A stretch of DNA of 13,621 nucleotides, from contig JAFYVD010000049.1 of the NCBI GenBank assembly GCA_017558425.1, positions 1-13,621 on the forward strand, in the 5' to 3' direction. The DNA comes from Clostridia bacterium (lineage in GTDB: Bacteria; Bacillota_A; Clostridia; RUG12999). A program made the translations under genes and the position numbers. Positions 1-8,169 of the stretch are shown piece by piece. Positions within the stretch are counted from its first letter, which is position 1. The number at the start of each line of letters is the position of its first letter. Below the pieces are notes generated by a model. That model did not search any database, had not been told where the DNA came from, and worked only from the letters and a program-made list of their open reading frames with translations.

Positions 1-612
1 AACATCCGCAAACTTATCAGCATTGTTTTCAATCCATTTTTGAGGTTTGTCCCACCATTTTGTTTCAAGGAGCAACGCAATTTCGTCATCCGAAAATCGC
101 TTTTTAATAACTTTCGCAGGCACTCCGCCCACAATGGCATAGGGTTCAACATCTTTTGTAACGACAGCACCTGCAGCAACCACCGCACCATCACCTATTT
201 TCACGCCCGCAAGGATGGTTGCTCTGTCGCCTATCCAGACGTCATTTCCAATCACAACTCTGCTTTTATGCTCGTTAAAACTTGTTTTATCCACATAGCT
301 GAACCCTGCTTGTCCAAGATTCGAGAAAAATGCAGGATGTGTGGAAACAAAAACAGATGTAGGGTGTACTCCGTTAACCGTTTTAATATCAGACCCGATT
401 GAACAATATTTGCCAACATCCGCCGCAATACTGTTATCCATACCAATATAACTTCCAAAGCCCATTTTCCCCGCAAAGAAAGACCTTTCACCAATTCTGT
501 TATTCCCTTCAAACGAAGAATTAAATCCACCTATCACACTTCTTTTTCCGAATTTTACATTTTTCCCTCTGTTTTTCAGACAATAAAAACATTTTTTAAT
601 AATTTTTCTCAT
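1..612 (-). CDS. Hexapeptide-repeat (CatB/Vat-like) O-acetyltransferase, C-terminus cut by window edge
   Basis: This reading frame is open from an ATG at 612 to the left edge (204 codons, no stop), so the C-terminus is missing. The protein looks like a left-handed beta-helix acetyltransferase of the xenobiotic acetyltransferase (CatB/Vat) type, which moves acetyl from acetyl-CoA to a hydroxyl group. Visible hallmarks are hexapeptide repeats at about residues 20-75 and 118-155, a GVHPTS segment with the probable catalytic His83, the [11 protein letters not shown] segment (residues 123-133), and the family's typical [12 protein letters not shown] followed by WWD near residues 162-188. GGTGGTGA precedes the start and reaches back to the stop of the SLH protein gene 14 bp upstream, so the two are probably co-translated. 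The substrate cannot be told. Its partner is a surface protein, so a sugar or envelope glycan is more likely than an antibiotic, but that is inference. Confidence 0.88.
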   Translation of the reverse strand, partial: MRKIIKKCFYCLKNRGKNVKFGKRSVIGGFNSSFEGNNRIGERSFFAGKMGFGSYIGMDNSIAADVGKYCSIGSDIKTVNGVHPTSVFVSTHPAFFSNLGQAGFSYVDKTSFNEHKSRVVIGNDVWIGDRATILAGVKIGDGAVVAAGAVVTKDVEPYAIVGGVPAKVIKKRFSDDEIALLLETKWWDKPQKWIENNADKFADV

Positions 613-626
613 AACATTCACCACCG

Positions 627-3149
627 TTAAATTATAGAATAAAACAATTTTGCCGCTTCAGCCTTGGTAAGTTTTCCGAGCGGCCTGATACTTCCGTCCT
701 CATAGCCCGAAATAGCACCTATCCCGACGAGAGTCTCCATTGCATCAACCGCCCAGGAGGGTATTTCGTCAGCATCCACCGCTTTGATTTCCGCCTTCAG
801 AAGCCCTGAAGGAATAATTCTTGATATTATGGTTGCCGCTTCAGCACGGGTTATTGTACCCATCGGGTCTGCAACAACGCCGTTATCCTGCGCTCTTCCC
901 ATAAATATTCCTTGGTAATACAATGCCTTCAGCTGTTTTTCCGCCCACTGCGGAATCAACTCTTTATCCTTAAATGGCATCGTTTCTTTTTCATACCCGG
1001 CAAAATCTATTCCCAGATAATTGCAGCACATCACTGCAAATTCAGCTCTTGTCATTTCTTTTTGCGGTCTGAATATCAGCCCCGAACCCGTGTGTTCTCC
1101 GCTGATAATCCCTTTGCTGTACATATAACTCAAAATATCTTTCGCCCAGTTTTTGTCCGTATCGGCAAACGGATTAACAAATTCACTAAGCTCCGACACA
1201 TACAGATATTTTACATTAGTATATTTGTTGTCTGTGTTTGCATAAATGGTTATTTTATGCGTGTTTTTCGGCAAAGAAACTTCAAATTTACCATAATCAC
1301 TTTCTTTCCCAATCAGTTTGCCATCCGCAAATACCGAAAAATCAGTAAGCTTTTCTGTTGATTCAAGGGTGCCCACAACACTGCCGTTTTTTATTTCCGC
1401 TTCAATTTCGGGCACCGGACCTATTTCTTTTTTTGCAACCGCAACCGGAATTGACAGAATTTTGTCTCCGGCGCTGATTTCAAGAGTACCTTTTTTGTTG
1501 TAAACATTATTTACGGTTATAACACCACTACCATCAACCACGCCAATTTCTTCCGAAATCGACCAGTCAAAACATTCATCGTCGCAAACAAGCTGATTAA
1601 ACCCACCAAAAGCCTGTGCGTCAATATCTATAATTTCACCGTTTTTCAGCGTAAGTTTATCAATTCTTGCGCCTGATTTTTTATCCACCGCGCGAATGTC
1701 TGTCGGAGACTTTATGCTGGCAAATTCGATTTCTGTTTGAACTCCGTCTTTTTCTGCATAAATGGTGACAAAAGCATCTTCATCCAACGCAGTAAACACA
1801 CCGTCCGACGAAACTGTCGAATTTCTGCCTTCTTCAACCCAATAATTCACCGACGAATCCATTTGAACCGAATGGTAGTTCCCGTCAACCGCTTTGGTTT
1901 GAAGGTTAACGCTTCCACCTTTAAGAATATATGCCGTTCTCGGATAAATAAAAAGTTCAGCAATCTCGCCTGTCGGGTCTTTCAGATTCTCAAAAAAGAA
2001 AAATGTTGATACATTTCTTTCATATCCGTCAGACGGACTGTTAACAACAGAAGCCGACATTCCCGGCAACTGTGCAATAAATGTTGTCGAACCACCTCCG
2101 TCAAGGTTTATCGCATCCCTGCACCCAAGCTCTTTCATTCGGCTTGCCAGCGTTTTCAGCTGCACGCCATAGCTATAGTCAAGTTGTCTGCCGTCAATGG
2201 TGTAAAGAATTATATTTCCGTCTTCCGTAACACCAAGTGCCGTTCTCGGCGCCGCCCCTTTTTCAAGATTGGGGTTAATCTTGCCGTCAGACAGCAGCAT
2301 ACCACCAAGCGCACCCATACCAAGTTTAACATTTTCCCATCGTTCATCGCCCAGAACACCAAACTTAAACGTTACCTTTTCGCCAACCTTAAGTGTTTTT
2401 ACAGGCTCAACAAATTCAGCAGGTGCATTTGCATCGACCGTCAGAATCATTTTCCCTTCGGGAATGGGCTCGGATTTATCCGTTCTGTTAATCTTTTCAA
2501 CAACCGCAGTCATTTCAGTTCCAATAACGAAATCGCCTTCCGTTACCGACAGAACAATATCATAACCATCCGTTTCATTTCTCGTCTCGGACGAAAACTC
2601 GTTCGTCATCAAATAAAGAGCATATGGCTGGCGGTATTTGTTAATATTATAAAGAATCGTTTCACTGCCATCCTCTTTCACCATGGACGAGAACAGTGAA
2701 AACTGCGAAACTATAGTGCTTCCATCCTCCAGAAATCCCAAGCCCCATTGCTCTGTCCCGTCTTTTGAAACAATGCGTCCGTCAACGATGAGGTCGCTCA
2801 TCGGAACGCCCGTTTTAAAAGAAAAAAAGTCTGCATTTGTTCCCGCAACAGGATATCTTCCCTGTTCTGACAGGCTTTCCGCTTCGGCGGAAGTCTTACT
2901 GCTTCCGTAAAGATATTTACCATAGCTTACAAGCGGCTTCACGCTGCCATTCGGCTGATAAACAACATAGTTTTCTGTTTGTCTGCCCACTCCTGCCTGA
3001 TCGCTGTAAGAAACAAGGTGAGTAAAGCTTGTCCCCTCGGCAATCTGCAAAGTGTAACCGTCAATTTTCTCTCCGATAACCGAAGCATACGCCAAAACCG
3101 AAAGAATATATATAAAAATCAACACTAAACACAAAAGTCTTTTTTTCAT
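627..3149 (-). CDS. Secreted SLH-anchored phosphodiester glycosidase family protein (NAGPA/DUF2233)
   Basis: An 840-residue exported protein. Residues 1-22 form a signal peptide (KKR, hydrophobic core, then AYAS). The phosphodiester glycosidase domain spans about 95-390 and shows GTNADFF (103-109), PRTALG (301-306) and INLDGGGST (347-355), the signature of the family of human N-acetylglucosamine-1-phosphodiester alpha-N-acetylglucosaminidase. Family members cleave sugar-1-phosphodiester bonds. Roughly 395-655 is beta-rich and looks like Ig-like spacer modules. Three SLH modules fill 661-840, with TRAE at 700-703, TRAE at 767-770 and TKAE at 828-831; SLH modules hold proteins to pyruvylated secondary cell-wall polymers. 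The start is backed by AGGGTGGTG 5-6 bases upstream and a promoter about 27 bp upstream. The likely role is trimming or remodelling of a phosphodiester-linked wall or exopolymer glycan outside the cell. The exact substrate is not visible. Confidence 0.93.
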   Translation of the reverse strand: MKKRLLCLVLIFIYILSVLAYASVIGEKIDGYTLQIAEGTSFTHLVSYSDQAGVGRQTENYVVYQPNGSVKPLVSYGKYLYGSSKTSAEAESLSEQGRYPVAGTNADFFSFKTGVPMSDLIVDGRIVSKDGTEQWGLGFLEDGSTIVSQFSLFSSMVKEDGSETILYNINKYRQPYALYLMTNEFSSETRNETDGYDIVLSVTEGDFVIGTEMTAVVEKINRTDKSEPIPEGKMILTVDANAPAEFVEPVKTLKVGEKVTFKFGVLGDERWENVKLGMGALGGMLLSDGKINPNLEKGAAPRTALGVTEDGNIILYTIDGRQLDYSYGVQLKTLASRMKELGCRDAINLDGGGSTTFIAQLPGMSASVVNSPSDGYERNVSTFFFFENLKDPTGEIAELFIYPRTAYILKGGSVNLQTKAVDGNYHSVQMDSSVNYWVEEGRNSTVSSDGVFTALDEDAFVTIYAEKDGVQTEIEFASIKSPTDIRAVDKKSGARIDKLTLKNGEIIDIDAQAFGGFNQLVCDDECFDWSISEEIGVVDGSGVITVNNVYNKKGTLEISAGDKILSIPVAVAKKEIGPVPEIEAEIKNGSVVGTLESTEKLTDFSVFADGKLIGKESDYGKFEVSLPKNTHKITIYANTDNKYTNVKYLYVSELSEFVNPFADTDKNWAKDILSYMYSKGIISGEHTGSGLIFRPQKEMTRAEFAVMCCNYLGIDFAGYEKETMPFKDKELIPQWAEKQLKALYYQGIFMGRAQDNGVVADPMGTITRAEAATIISRIIPSGLLKAEIKAVDADEIPSWAVDAMETLVGIGAISGYEDGSIRPLGKLTKAEAAKLFYSII

Positions 3150-3175
3150 TATTTCACCACCCTATACTACTTTAT

Positions 3176-3204
3176 ATAATAACTCAAAAACGCTGTTTTG
3201 TCAA
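3176..3204 (-). promoter_or_regulatory. Sigma-70/SigA-type promoter for the SLH protein-acetyltransferase unit
   Basis: Read on the minus strand there is a perfect TTGACA (3204-3199), a 17-bp spacer and TATTAT (3181-3176). The predicted transcription start is near 3169, giving a leader of only about 20 nt that contains the ribosome binding site AGGGTGGTG. The -35 box begins two bases after the T-tract of the preceding terminator. No operator is obvious. Confidence 0.8.
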
Positions 3205-3205
3205 C

Positions 3206-3237
3206 AAAAAACGGTTGGCAACCTGTGTTGCCAACCG
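3206..3237 (-). terminator. Rho-independent terminator of the trmK-to-GH20 operon
   Basis: The arms CGGTTGGCAAC (3212-3222) and GTTGCCAACCG (3227-3237) make a perfect 11-bp stem with a 4-base loop. On the minus strand the stem is followed by six T (3211-3206). It starts 7 bases after the stop of the GH20 gene. The plus-strand side has no T-run directly after the stem, so it acts for minus-strand transcription. Confidence 0.9.
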
Positions 3238-3244
3238 CTCAATT

Positions 3245-4636
3245 TTATATTCTCCATCTGCCTTTTCTTGCCCATCCCGATTTTCTGTAATCGCCGCCCG
3301 AAAAGAAAACTTTTCTGAGTTTGGACGCACATTCCGTTGTCCAGAAAACTTTGGTCGGGTCTGTTCCCCAACAAAGCATTGCCATCTGGTCAACTTCGGG
3401 AATTCCGTCCTCCAGAGTATGCCAGGTTGTATGTATAATGCCACTAAGGTTTTCGTTTGCTGCCGTTTCAAAGCAAGCCTTTGTCTTTGGATACCCTATA
3501 TCCCACGGACAAACAAAAACTTCAAACCCTGCATTTTTAAATAAAACAGACGATTTAACAGGTATGTCCGTCACCCAATACTGCCAGTCCGCAATAATAA
3601 CATTTTTGCTCAGTCTGTCAAGCATATATTTTTCTTTTTCAATATCGGGACAGTTTAATATATAATGATTTTTTTCATTTTCAAAATCTGCGCGTTTTGT
3701 AAGGAACATATCGCCCCACACAAAAATCTTTCTGCCGTGTTTTTGCATTTCAGCATCAATTTCATTGATGAAATCACAGATAAAATCCATATTTTCTTTT
3801 GTAAATTTAAAGCCGTACGCTTCGTCGCATCCGATATGGAAATATTCTCCATCTCCGCAAAGTTCAATCAATTCTGTTCTGATTTCACCGAGAAGCTTTT
3901 TCACCTTGTCCTTGGAAATATCCCAGCACCAACCGTCATCGGTAAAATAGCTCTGAAGAGACGGATTTTGAGAAAGAACGGTGTGTTTGCCGTAAGAAGC
4001 CGAACATCCTGAAGCGTGTCCCCAATGGTTAAACATCGGAACAACTTCCATCCCCAGGTCGTTTGCAAGCTTTACAAGCGGTTTTATCTCCTCTTTTGTG
4101 AATCCGAAATCCCAGGAAAGCTCTTTCATGCAATCAAATTTGAGAGTTCCCCAAAACTCGAAAATAATATGTGTATATTTGAGCGAACCGCAAAACCTGA
4201 TGAATCTTTCGTGTTCCCAAAGTTCAAGCGGAGGAGCGAAACAATAGTGAACCATCTGATTTTTCACAAGCGGAGATTCCGCAAATTCATTACATTCAAC
4301 GCCAAGCTTGTCATCCTCGAAAATCCTGATCATATCAATCAGAGTCATATATGCCCACACAAGTTTTTGCTCGTCCTGAGCTGTCAGGTAAATGCCGTTT
4401 TCATCAACATTAACAGCATATGCGTTTCCACCAAGTTCAACCTTTTTCGGGTTGCCGATAACAAACTCCATAGCAGGCGTTTCTGTCATTTCAATTTCAG
4501 AAAGATGAAATGCGTGTCCGTACCAGAATTCTTTTAAGATATCTTTATTCAAAGCCTTGTTTGCAACTGCTTTCACTTTTCCGTCAATCACAAATTTTTT
4601 GCCGTTTTTATTTTTTGATTCGTGTGAAAATATCAT
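3245..4636 (-). CDS. Glycoside hydrolase family 20-type beta-N-acetylhexosaminidase, cytoplasmic
   Basis: 463 residues with no signal peptide, so probably intracellular. After an N-terminal alpha/beta region (about 1-115), a TIM barrel covers the rest. FHIGCDEAYG at 266-275 carries the Asp271-Glu272 pair matching the GH20 catalytic dyad, where Asp helps the substrate acetamido group and Glu is the acid/base. MFNHWGH (201-207) and VWGDMF on the next strands also fit GH20 barrels. It would release terminal GlcNAc or GalNAc from small imported glycans or wall fragments. The start has AAGGGTGATA upstream. The gene lies 14 bp after the DUF896 gene and is last in its operon, just before the terminator. 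A divergent GH20 subfamily is likely: the usual HxGGDE is HIGCDE here and the protein is short. Class is fairly certain; substrate is not. Confidence 0.85.
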   Translation of the reverse strand: MIFSHESKNKNGKKFVIDGKVKAVANKALNKDILKEFWYGHAFHLSEIEMTETPAMEFVIGNPKKVELGGNAYAVNVDENGIYLTAQDEQKLVWAYMTLIDMIRIFEDDKLGVECNEFAESPLVKNQMVHYCFAPPLELWEHERFIRFCGSLKYTHIIFEFWGTLKFDCMKELSWDFGFTKEEIKPLVKLANDLGMEVVPMFNHWGHASGCSASYGKHTVLSQNPSLQSYFTDDGWCWDISKDKVKKLLGEIRTELIELCGDGEYFHIGCDEAYGFKFTKENMDFICDFINEIDAEMQKHGRKIFVWGDMFLTKRADFENEKNHYILNCPDIEKEKYMLDRLSKNVIIADWQYWVTDIPVKSSVLFKNAGFEVFVCPWDIGYPKTKACFETAANENLSGIIHTTWHTLEDGIPEVDQMAMLCWGTDPTKVFWTTECASKLRKVFFSGGDYRKSGWARKGRWRI

Positions 4637-4650
4637 ACTATATCACCCTT

Positions 4651-4857
4651 TTATTTCTTGCTTTTCTTTTCAACCTTTTTCTTGTTGCCTTTTTCATCCA
4701 TAATATAAACATTGCTCAGCGTGTTTTCAAGCCCCTGACGCCACTTTGCAATATACTCTTTACGAAGCTCTGCCTGTTCTTCCTTTTCCTCTTCGTTCAA
4801 GCCTTCTTCTCTGGATTTTTTTGCGAGTTCGTTAATTCTTTTTAAAAGCTTTTCCAT
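4651..4857 (-). CDS. DUF896 / YnzC (UPF0291) family small protein
   Basis: A 68-residue, highly charged helical protein. The N-terminus has the family pattern: KRINELAKKSREEGL, then an acidic EEEKEEQAELRKEYI stretch, then a short segment ending in KGNKKKVEKK. Full length fits the family (about 60-80 residues), which in Bacillus is a two-helix protein of unknown or poorly defined function found across Firmicutes. The start is set by AAGGAGAAATA upstream. Its ATG overlaps the stop of the preceding fusion gene by one base (TAATG), which implies translational coupling. The surrounding genes are hydrolases, which does not by itself suggest a function for it. Confidence 0.88.
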   Translation of the reverse strand: MEKLLKRINELAKKSREEGLNEEEKEEQAELRKEYIAKWRQGLENTLSNVYIMDEKGNKKKVEKKSKK

Positions 4858-6461
4858 TATTTCTCCTTTTCCACAACTTGTGATATCAAATTATAATCAT
4901 TCGTTAAAATGGTATCGATCCCCATTTTCAAAAATTCTTCTGTTTCGTCTTTATCATCCGACCAGAAAACATTACAAATTATACCGTGTTTATGTGCTTT
5001 ATCAATCATTTCCTGATTAAAATAAGGTTTGTACAGCTGAACTTTTTCCGCTCCCAGTTCAATTGCTCTGTCAACAATTTCCATCGGTCTTGCACTCAGG
5101 TGTCCCACACATACCGCAATATCGGGTGCATATTTTTTGAACTGCGAAATCTGCAAGTCTGTTTCGAGCATAAAATAAACATATTTTGAGCAGTCATATT
5201 GTCTCACAAGTCCAACAATCTTTTCCATAATTTTCGTCGGATAAGGTTCTTCATAGGAAAGCGGTTTCACATGAACATTCATTATAACCTGTCCCGCAAA
5301 TTTCCGTAAAATTTCTTCGAACTTAGGAATTTTAAGTCCTGCAAATTTTTCACCAAACTTTACGCCGAAATCAAGCTTTTTAAGCTCGGCATATGTTTTC
5401 TCAAACACCTTGCCCGTTCCGTCCGAAACTCTGTCAAGAGTCGGGTCGTGAATTGATACAATTTCGCCGTCAACAGTCGGCCAGATGTCAAGCTCAATTT
5501 CGTCCGCTCCAAGAGCTATTGCCGCTCCATAAGCAGGCATTGAGTTTTCGGGTGCAACCGTGCTGAATCCTCTGTGCGCACAAACTCTCGGATATCCCAT
5601 CTGTTCATTGTTTTTTATCATAGCACTGCCAGAATTACGATACTGCCACGGTTCCCTGCCATACTCAATATATTTATAATGAGGTGCATCGGGGTTGCCG
5701 AAACCCGCAGGTTTGAGATATTTATCTTTCGGGTCAAATTCAGCATATGTCATACCGAATTTACCTTTCATATTTGCAAGCACCTCGCCTTTTGGCGAAA
5801 CTATCATACTTGCACCGCAGACGGTGGAATTTTCATCAAAACTTACCGACGAGCGAACCACATACGCATTCGTGTTATATGCCAGAAAACGACACATAAT
5901 TTCAATTGCATCATGGCTGTCGCTTCTCTGCAGAGAACAACCGATTATAACATCAACATCTTTAAGTGCAATATTCGCAAAAGCTTCATAAAAATAGAAA
6001 TCGTAGCAAGTTAAAAATCCGTAGCGGACGCCGTCAATTTCAAGTGTGTAGGGCTCGGAATATTCAAATGTATAATCGCTGTCAAGCTTTAAAACTTCAA
6101 GTTCAAGCGGCGGAAGGTGTTTTTTGAAATACTTGCCGACAAGTTTTCCGTTTTTATCATAGCAGTATGTAGTATTTCTGTACCCCGTTTCCTCTTTCGA
6201 AAGAGCGTTTACAAATACGTTCGCACCACATCTTTTTGCAGTCTGGACACATTTTTCAAGCAAGATATCAATGTATTTTTTGTGATAAAAAAGAGTTTCT
6301 TCCAAATCAGACGTTGCACAAGGCACATCGCTGTATTCAGGCAAAACAATAATATCTGCCGATTCGTCACATTCGTCAAGACGGTCAAGTTTAAATCTAA
6401 AATACTCGTCCGAAAAGGATACGTCTCTTGAATATGGCGGCTGAATGATATATGCTTTCAT
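4857..6461 (-). CDS. Fusion protein: nitrilase-superfamily (carbon-nitrogen hydrolase) domain + glycerophosphodiester phosphodiesterase domain
   Basis: A 534-residue cytoplasmic protein with two enzymatic halves. Residues 1-245 are a carbon-nitrogen hydrolase with an intact Glu-Lys-Cys triad: Glu42 (LPEYS), Lys113 (FKKHLP) and Cys152 (LTCYDF). Such enzymes cut amides or nitriles. Residues 290-530 are a GDPD TIM barrel: His296-Arg-Gly, Glu323/Asp325 in EIELDIWPTVDG, His338-Asp339 in SIHDPTLDR, and a C-terminal ILTNDY. GDPDs split glycerophosphodiesters into glycerol-3-phosphate and an alcohol. The linker is about 245-290. One metal-ligand position is altered: VHVK (396-399) where the family normally has a Glu, as in the neighbouring paralogue (IELK). 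There is no frameshift and the frame is continuous. AAGGAG precedes the start and overlaps the upstream stop. A plausible substrate is a molecule with both an amide and a glycerophosphodiester, such as an N-acylated head group (inference). Confidence 0.9.
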   Translation of the reverse strand: MKAYIIQPPYSRDVSFSDEYFRFKLDRLDECDESADIIVLPEYSDVPCATSDLEETLFYHKKYIDILLEKCVQTAKRCGANVFVNALSKEETGYRNTTYCYDKNGKLVGKYFKKHLPPLELEVLKLDSDYTFEYSEPYTLEIDGVRYGFLTCYDFYFYEAFANIALKDVDVIIGCSLQRSDSHDAIEIMCRFLAYNTNAYVVRSSVSFDENSTVCGASMIVSPKGEVLANMKGKFGMTYAEFDPKDKYLKPAGFGNPDAPHYKYIEYGREPWQYRNSGSAMIKNNEQMGYPRVCAHRGFSTVAPENSMPAYGAAIALGADEIELDIWPTVDGEIVSIHDPTLDRVSDGTGKVFEKTYAELKKLDFGVKFGEKFAGLKIPKFEEILRKFAGQVIMNVHVKPLSYEEPYPTKIMEKIVGLVRQYDCSKYVYFMLETDLQISQFKKYAPDIAVCVGHLSARPMEIVDRAIELGAEKVQLYKPYFNQEMIDKAHKHGIICNVFWSDDKDETEEFLKMGIDTILTNDYNLISQVVEKEK

Positions 6462-6472
6462 GGTGTTTCTCC

Positions 6473-7309
6473 TTACTTTTTAAGTTTTCTTACTCCCAAT
6501 TTATCAAGAATAATCCCACCCGTTTCGGGATCATCAAAGGTAATGGCAACCACGCCGTATTCAACAGCTTTTCTATAATCTTCCTCGTTGTTATTGAAAG
6601 GATAATAGGCACATGGTTTAATCCCCATAAGACTAAATTCTTTAAATCTCGCCTCGTCCGCAACAATGTCGTTATGTTCGACAGGCATTCCCTGAGCGTC
6701 TTTATCGCCTTTGTTGAAAATGCAAACTTCATCATAATATTTATACGGTTCGTCCGACTGATACCCTTTCATTCTCGCCTTCGGATAAAATCCGTGAATT
6801 GAAAAATCTTCTCTTGTATATCGTGCACGAAGCCACGCACAAATCCCTGTCGAGAAAGTAACAATCGTCAATCTATCTTTGCCGAAAATGCCGTATTTTT
6901 TGCAAAGCGAAAGTGCATTTTCAGCCGAAGCATAAGCGAAATCTCCGATTTCCTCAGGATAATCTTTAAGCTCAATAAGTACTTTTATTTCAGGATGCTG
7001 TGCCATAAGCTCAAGAAACTCATCGAGTGTAGGAATTTTTTCGCCTTTATACTCTTCGCCGAATTTTATACCTGCATCCGCTTCTCGGATTTCCTCCAAC
7101 GTTAGATTATAAATCATTCCGGTTTTATCGGTTGTTCTGTCAAGCGACGCATCGTGGCACACAACCATATGATAATCCTTTGTCATATGAACGTCCATTT
7201 CGATTGCATCAATGTCAAGTTTCAATGCTTCACGAAACCCAAGCATTGTGTTTTCAGGATATTTGGCACGCCAACCTCTGTGTGCCGTCAGTTTTACTCT
7301 ATTTTCCAT
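6473..7309 (-). CDS. Glycerophosphodiester phosphodiesterase (GDPD, UgpQ-like)
   Basis: 278 residues, a single-domain cytoplasmic GDPD TIM barrel without signal peptide. Key residues are all visible: His10-Arg11-Gly12, the PENT motif (18-21), Glu37 and Asp39 in IEMDV, His52-Asp53 in CHDASLDRTTD, and Glu113-Leu-Lys115 in LIELKDY as the third metal ligand. It should hydrolyse glycerophosphodiesters (deacylated phospholipids or teichoic-acid fragments) to glycerol-3-phosphate plus an alcohol. AGAGGTG lies 6-7 bases before the ATG. It sits 26 bp after the isomerase-like gene and 11 bp before the nitrilase-GDPD fusion, so two GDPD domains with different active sites are adjacent in one operon. Confidence in the family is high; the particular diester is unknown. 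Confidence 0.93.
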   Translation of the reverse strand: MENRVKLTAHRGWRAKYPENTMLGFREALKLDIDAIEMDVHMTKDYHMVVCHDASLDRTTDKTGMIYNLTLEEIREADAGIKFGEEYKGEKIPTLDEFLELMAQHPEIKVLIELKDYPEEIGDFAYASAENALSLCKKYGIFGKDRLTIVTFSTGICAWLRARYTREDFSIHGFYPKARMKGYQSDEPYKYYDEVCIFNKGDKDAQGMPVEHNDIVADEARFKEFSLMGIKPCAYYPFNNNEEDYRKAVEYGVVAITFDDPETGGIILDKLGVRKLKK

Positions 7310-7335
7310 TCAAAGCACCTCTTTATCAAAAATCG

Positions 7336-8157
7336 TTATATTTTTTTCGGTATTTTTCCGGCAAACAAACTCATTGCATTGTTGTAAAAATCTTCAAAAA
7401 CAAGGTCTCTGCTTCTTCCGAGTTTTTCGGGACTTTTAAGACCCATTTCGTAAATCCACGCACCGCTGTAACCTATTTCGTCAAACTTTTTCATCATAGC
7501 CTGCCAATCGTTTTTACCTTCACCCGGAAGCCAATGTTTTTCATCAACAAAATCATAGTCGGACACATGAACTGTTATTATTTTATCGCCAAGTTTGTCC
7601 ATAAATTCCATATTATCTTCTTTCAGTAGATGGTTTGTATCAAAACAAACGCGCAATCTGTCGTCTGCGCTTATAAGCTCTGCAATCTCCTGCGAAGAGT
7701 TCCCAAGACAAGTTCTTGGCAAATCCTCAACCGCTATCATCCCTCCGCAAGACGCCGCAATTTCCGCAAGCCTGCAAAGCGTATCTTTGGCACATTTCAT
7801 TCTCTCACTGCGAAGCGAACCGTCTTTCCACTCACCGCTGGAGTGAATAACAAATTTATCTATCCCGATATCGGCAGCATTTTTTATAAACTCCGAAAGA
7901 TATTCAACGCTTCCTTTTCGCAATTCTTTGTCGGGCGATGAAATGTCAATCTTTGTAAAGGGCCAGAACGGAAGATGGAATGACCAGAGATTAATTCCGT
8001 ATCTCTCCGCAAAAGTTTTTATTTCGCCGTAATTGATATCGTCATATTCCCCGGGCTGACGGCAAATTTCAATTGCCGAAAGACCGCTTTTTTTCAAATC
8101 AAAAAAGTTTTCTTCCGTCAGTGCAAAACCGCAGGCAGAAACGCCAATTTTCCGCAT
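7336..8157 (-). CDS. Xylose-isomerase-like TIM-barrel protein (sugar phosphate isomerase/epimerase family)
   Basis: 273 residues from the ATG at 8157. The xylose isomerase-like barrel is shown by His61 (WSFHLPF), His105 (VIHSSGEW), Glu144 (IAVEDLP), Asp173 and His176 (CFDTNHLL), His197 (VHVSDYD) and Glu237 (YEMG), the expected divalent-metal ligands and active-site histidines. Members interconvert or epimerise keto and aldo sugars or inositols; endonuclease IV shares the fold but is less likely given the sugar-enzyme neighbours. A longer start at 8175 would overlap trmK by 8 bases. I prefer 8157 because AGGGAG sits 6-7 bases before it and overlaps the trmK TAG stop, a classic coupled start. 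The specific substrate cannot be assigned. Confidence 0.88.
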   Translation of the reverse strand: MRKIGVSACGFALTEENFFDLKKSGLSAIEICRQPGEYDDINYGEIKTFAERYGINLWSFHLPFWPFTKIDISSPDKELRKGSVEYLSEFIKNAADIGIDKFVIHSSGEWKDGSLRSERMKCAKDTLCRLAEIAASCGGMIAVEDLPRTCLGNSSQEIAELISADDRLRVCFDTNHLLKEDNMEFMDKLGDKIITVHVSDYDFVDEKHWLPGEGKNDWQAMMKKFDEIGYSGAWIYEMGLKSPEKLGRSRDLVFEDFYNNAMSLFAGKIPKKI

Positions 8158-8163
8158 AATATA

Positions 8164-8169
8164 CTCCCT
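8164..8169 (-). promoter_or_regulatory. Ribosome binding site that fixes the isomerase-like gene start
   Basis: AGGGAG on the minus strand lies 6 bases before the ATG at 8157 and shares two bases with the TAG stop of trmK. The alternative upstream ATG at 8175 has no comparable site. Confidence 0.7.

Noticed and set aside
252..530. 92-residue minus-strand reading frame
   Set aside because: It is a shifted frame inside the acetyltransferase gene, which has clear hexapeptide motifs in its own frame.
3212..3237. Hairpin as an operator for the SLH gene promoter
   Set aside because: The T-tract and position just after the GH20 stop explain it fully as a terminator.
7132..7629. 165-residue plus-strand frame opposite the GDPD and isomerase genes
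   Set aside because: Antisense shadow with no recognisable domain, crossing two genes with clear motifs.
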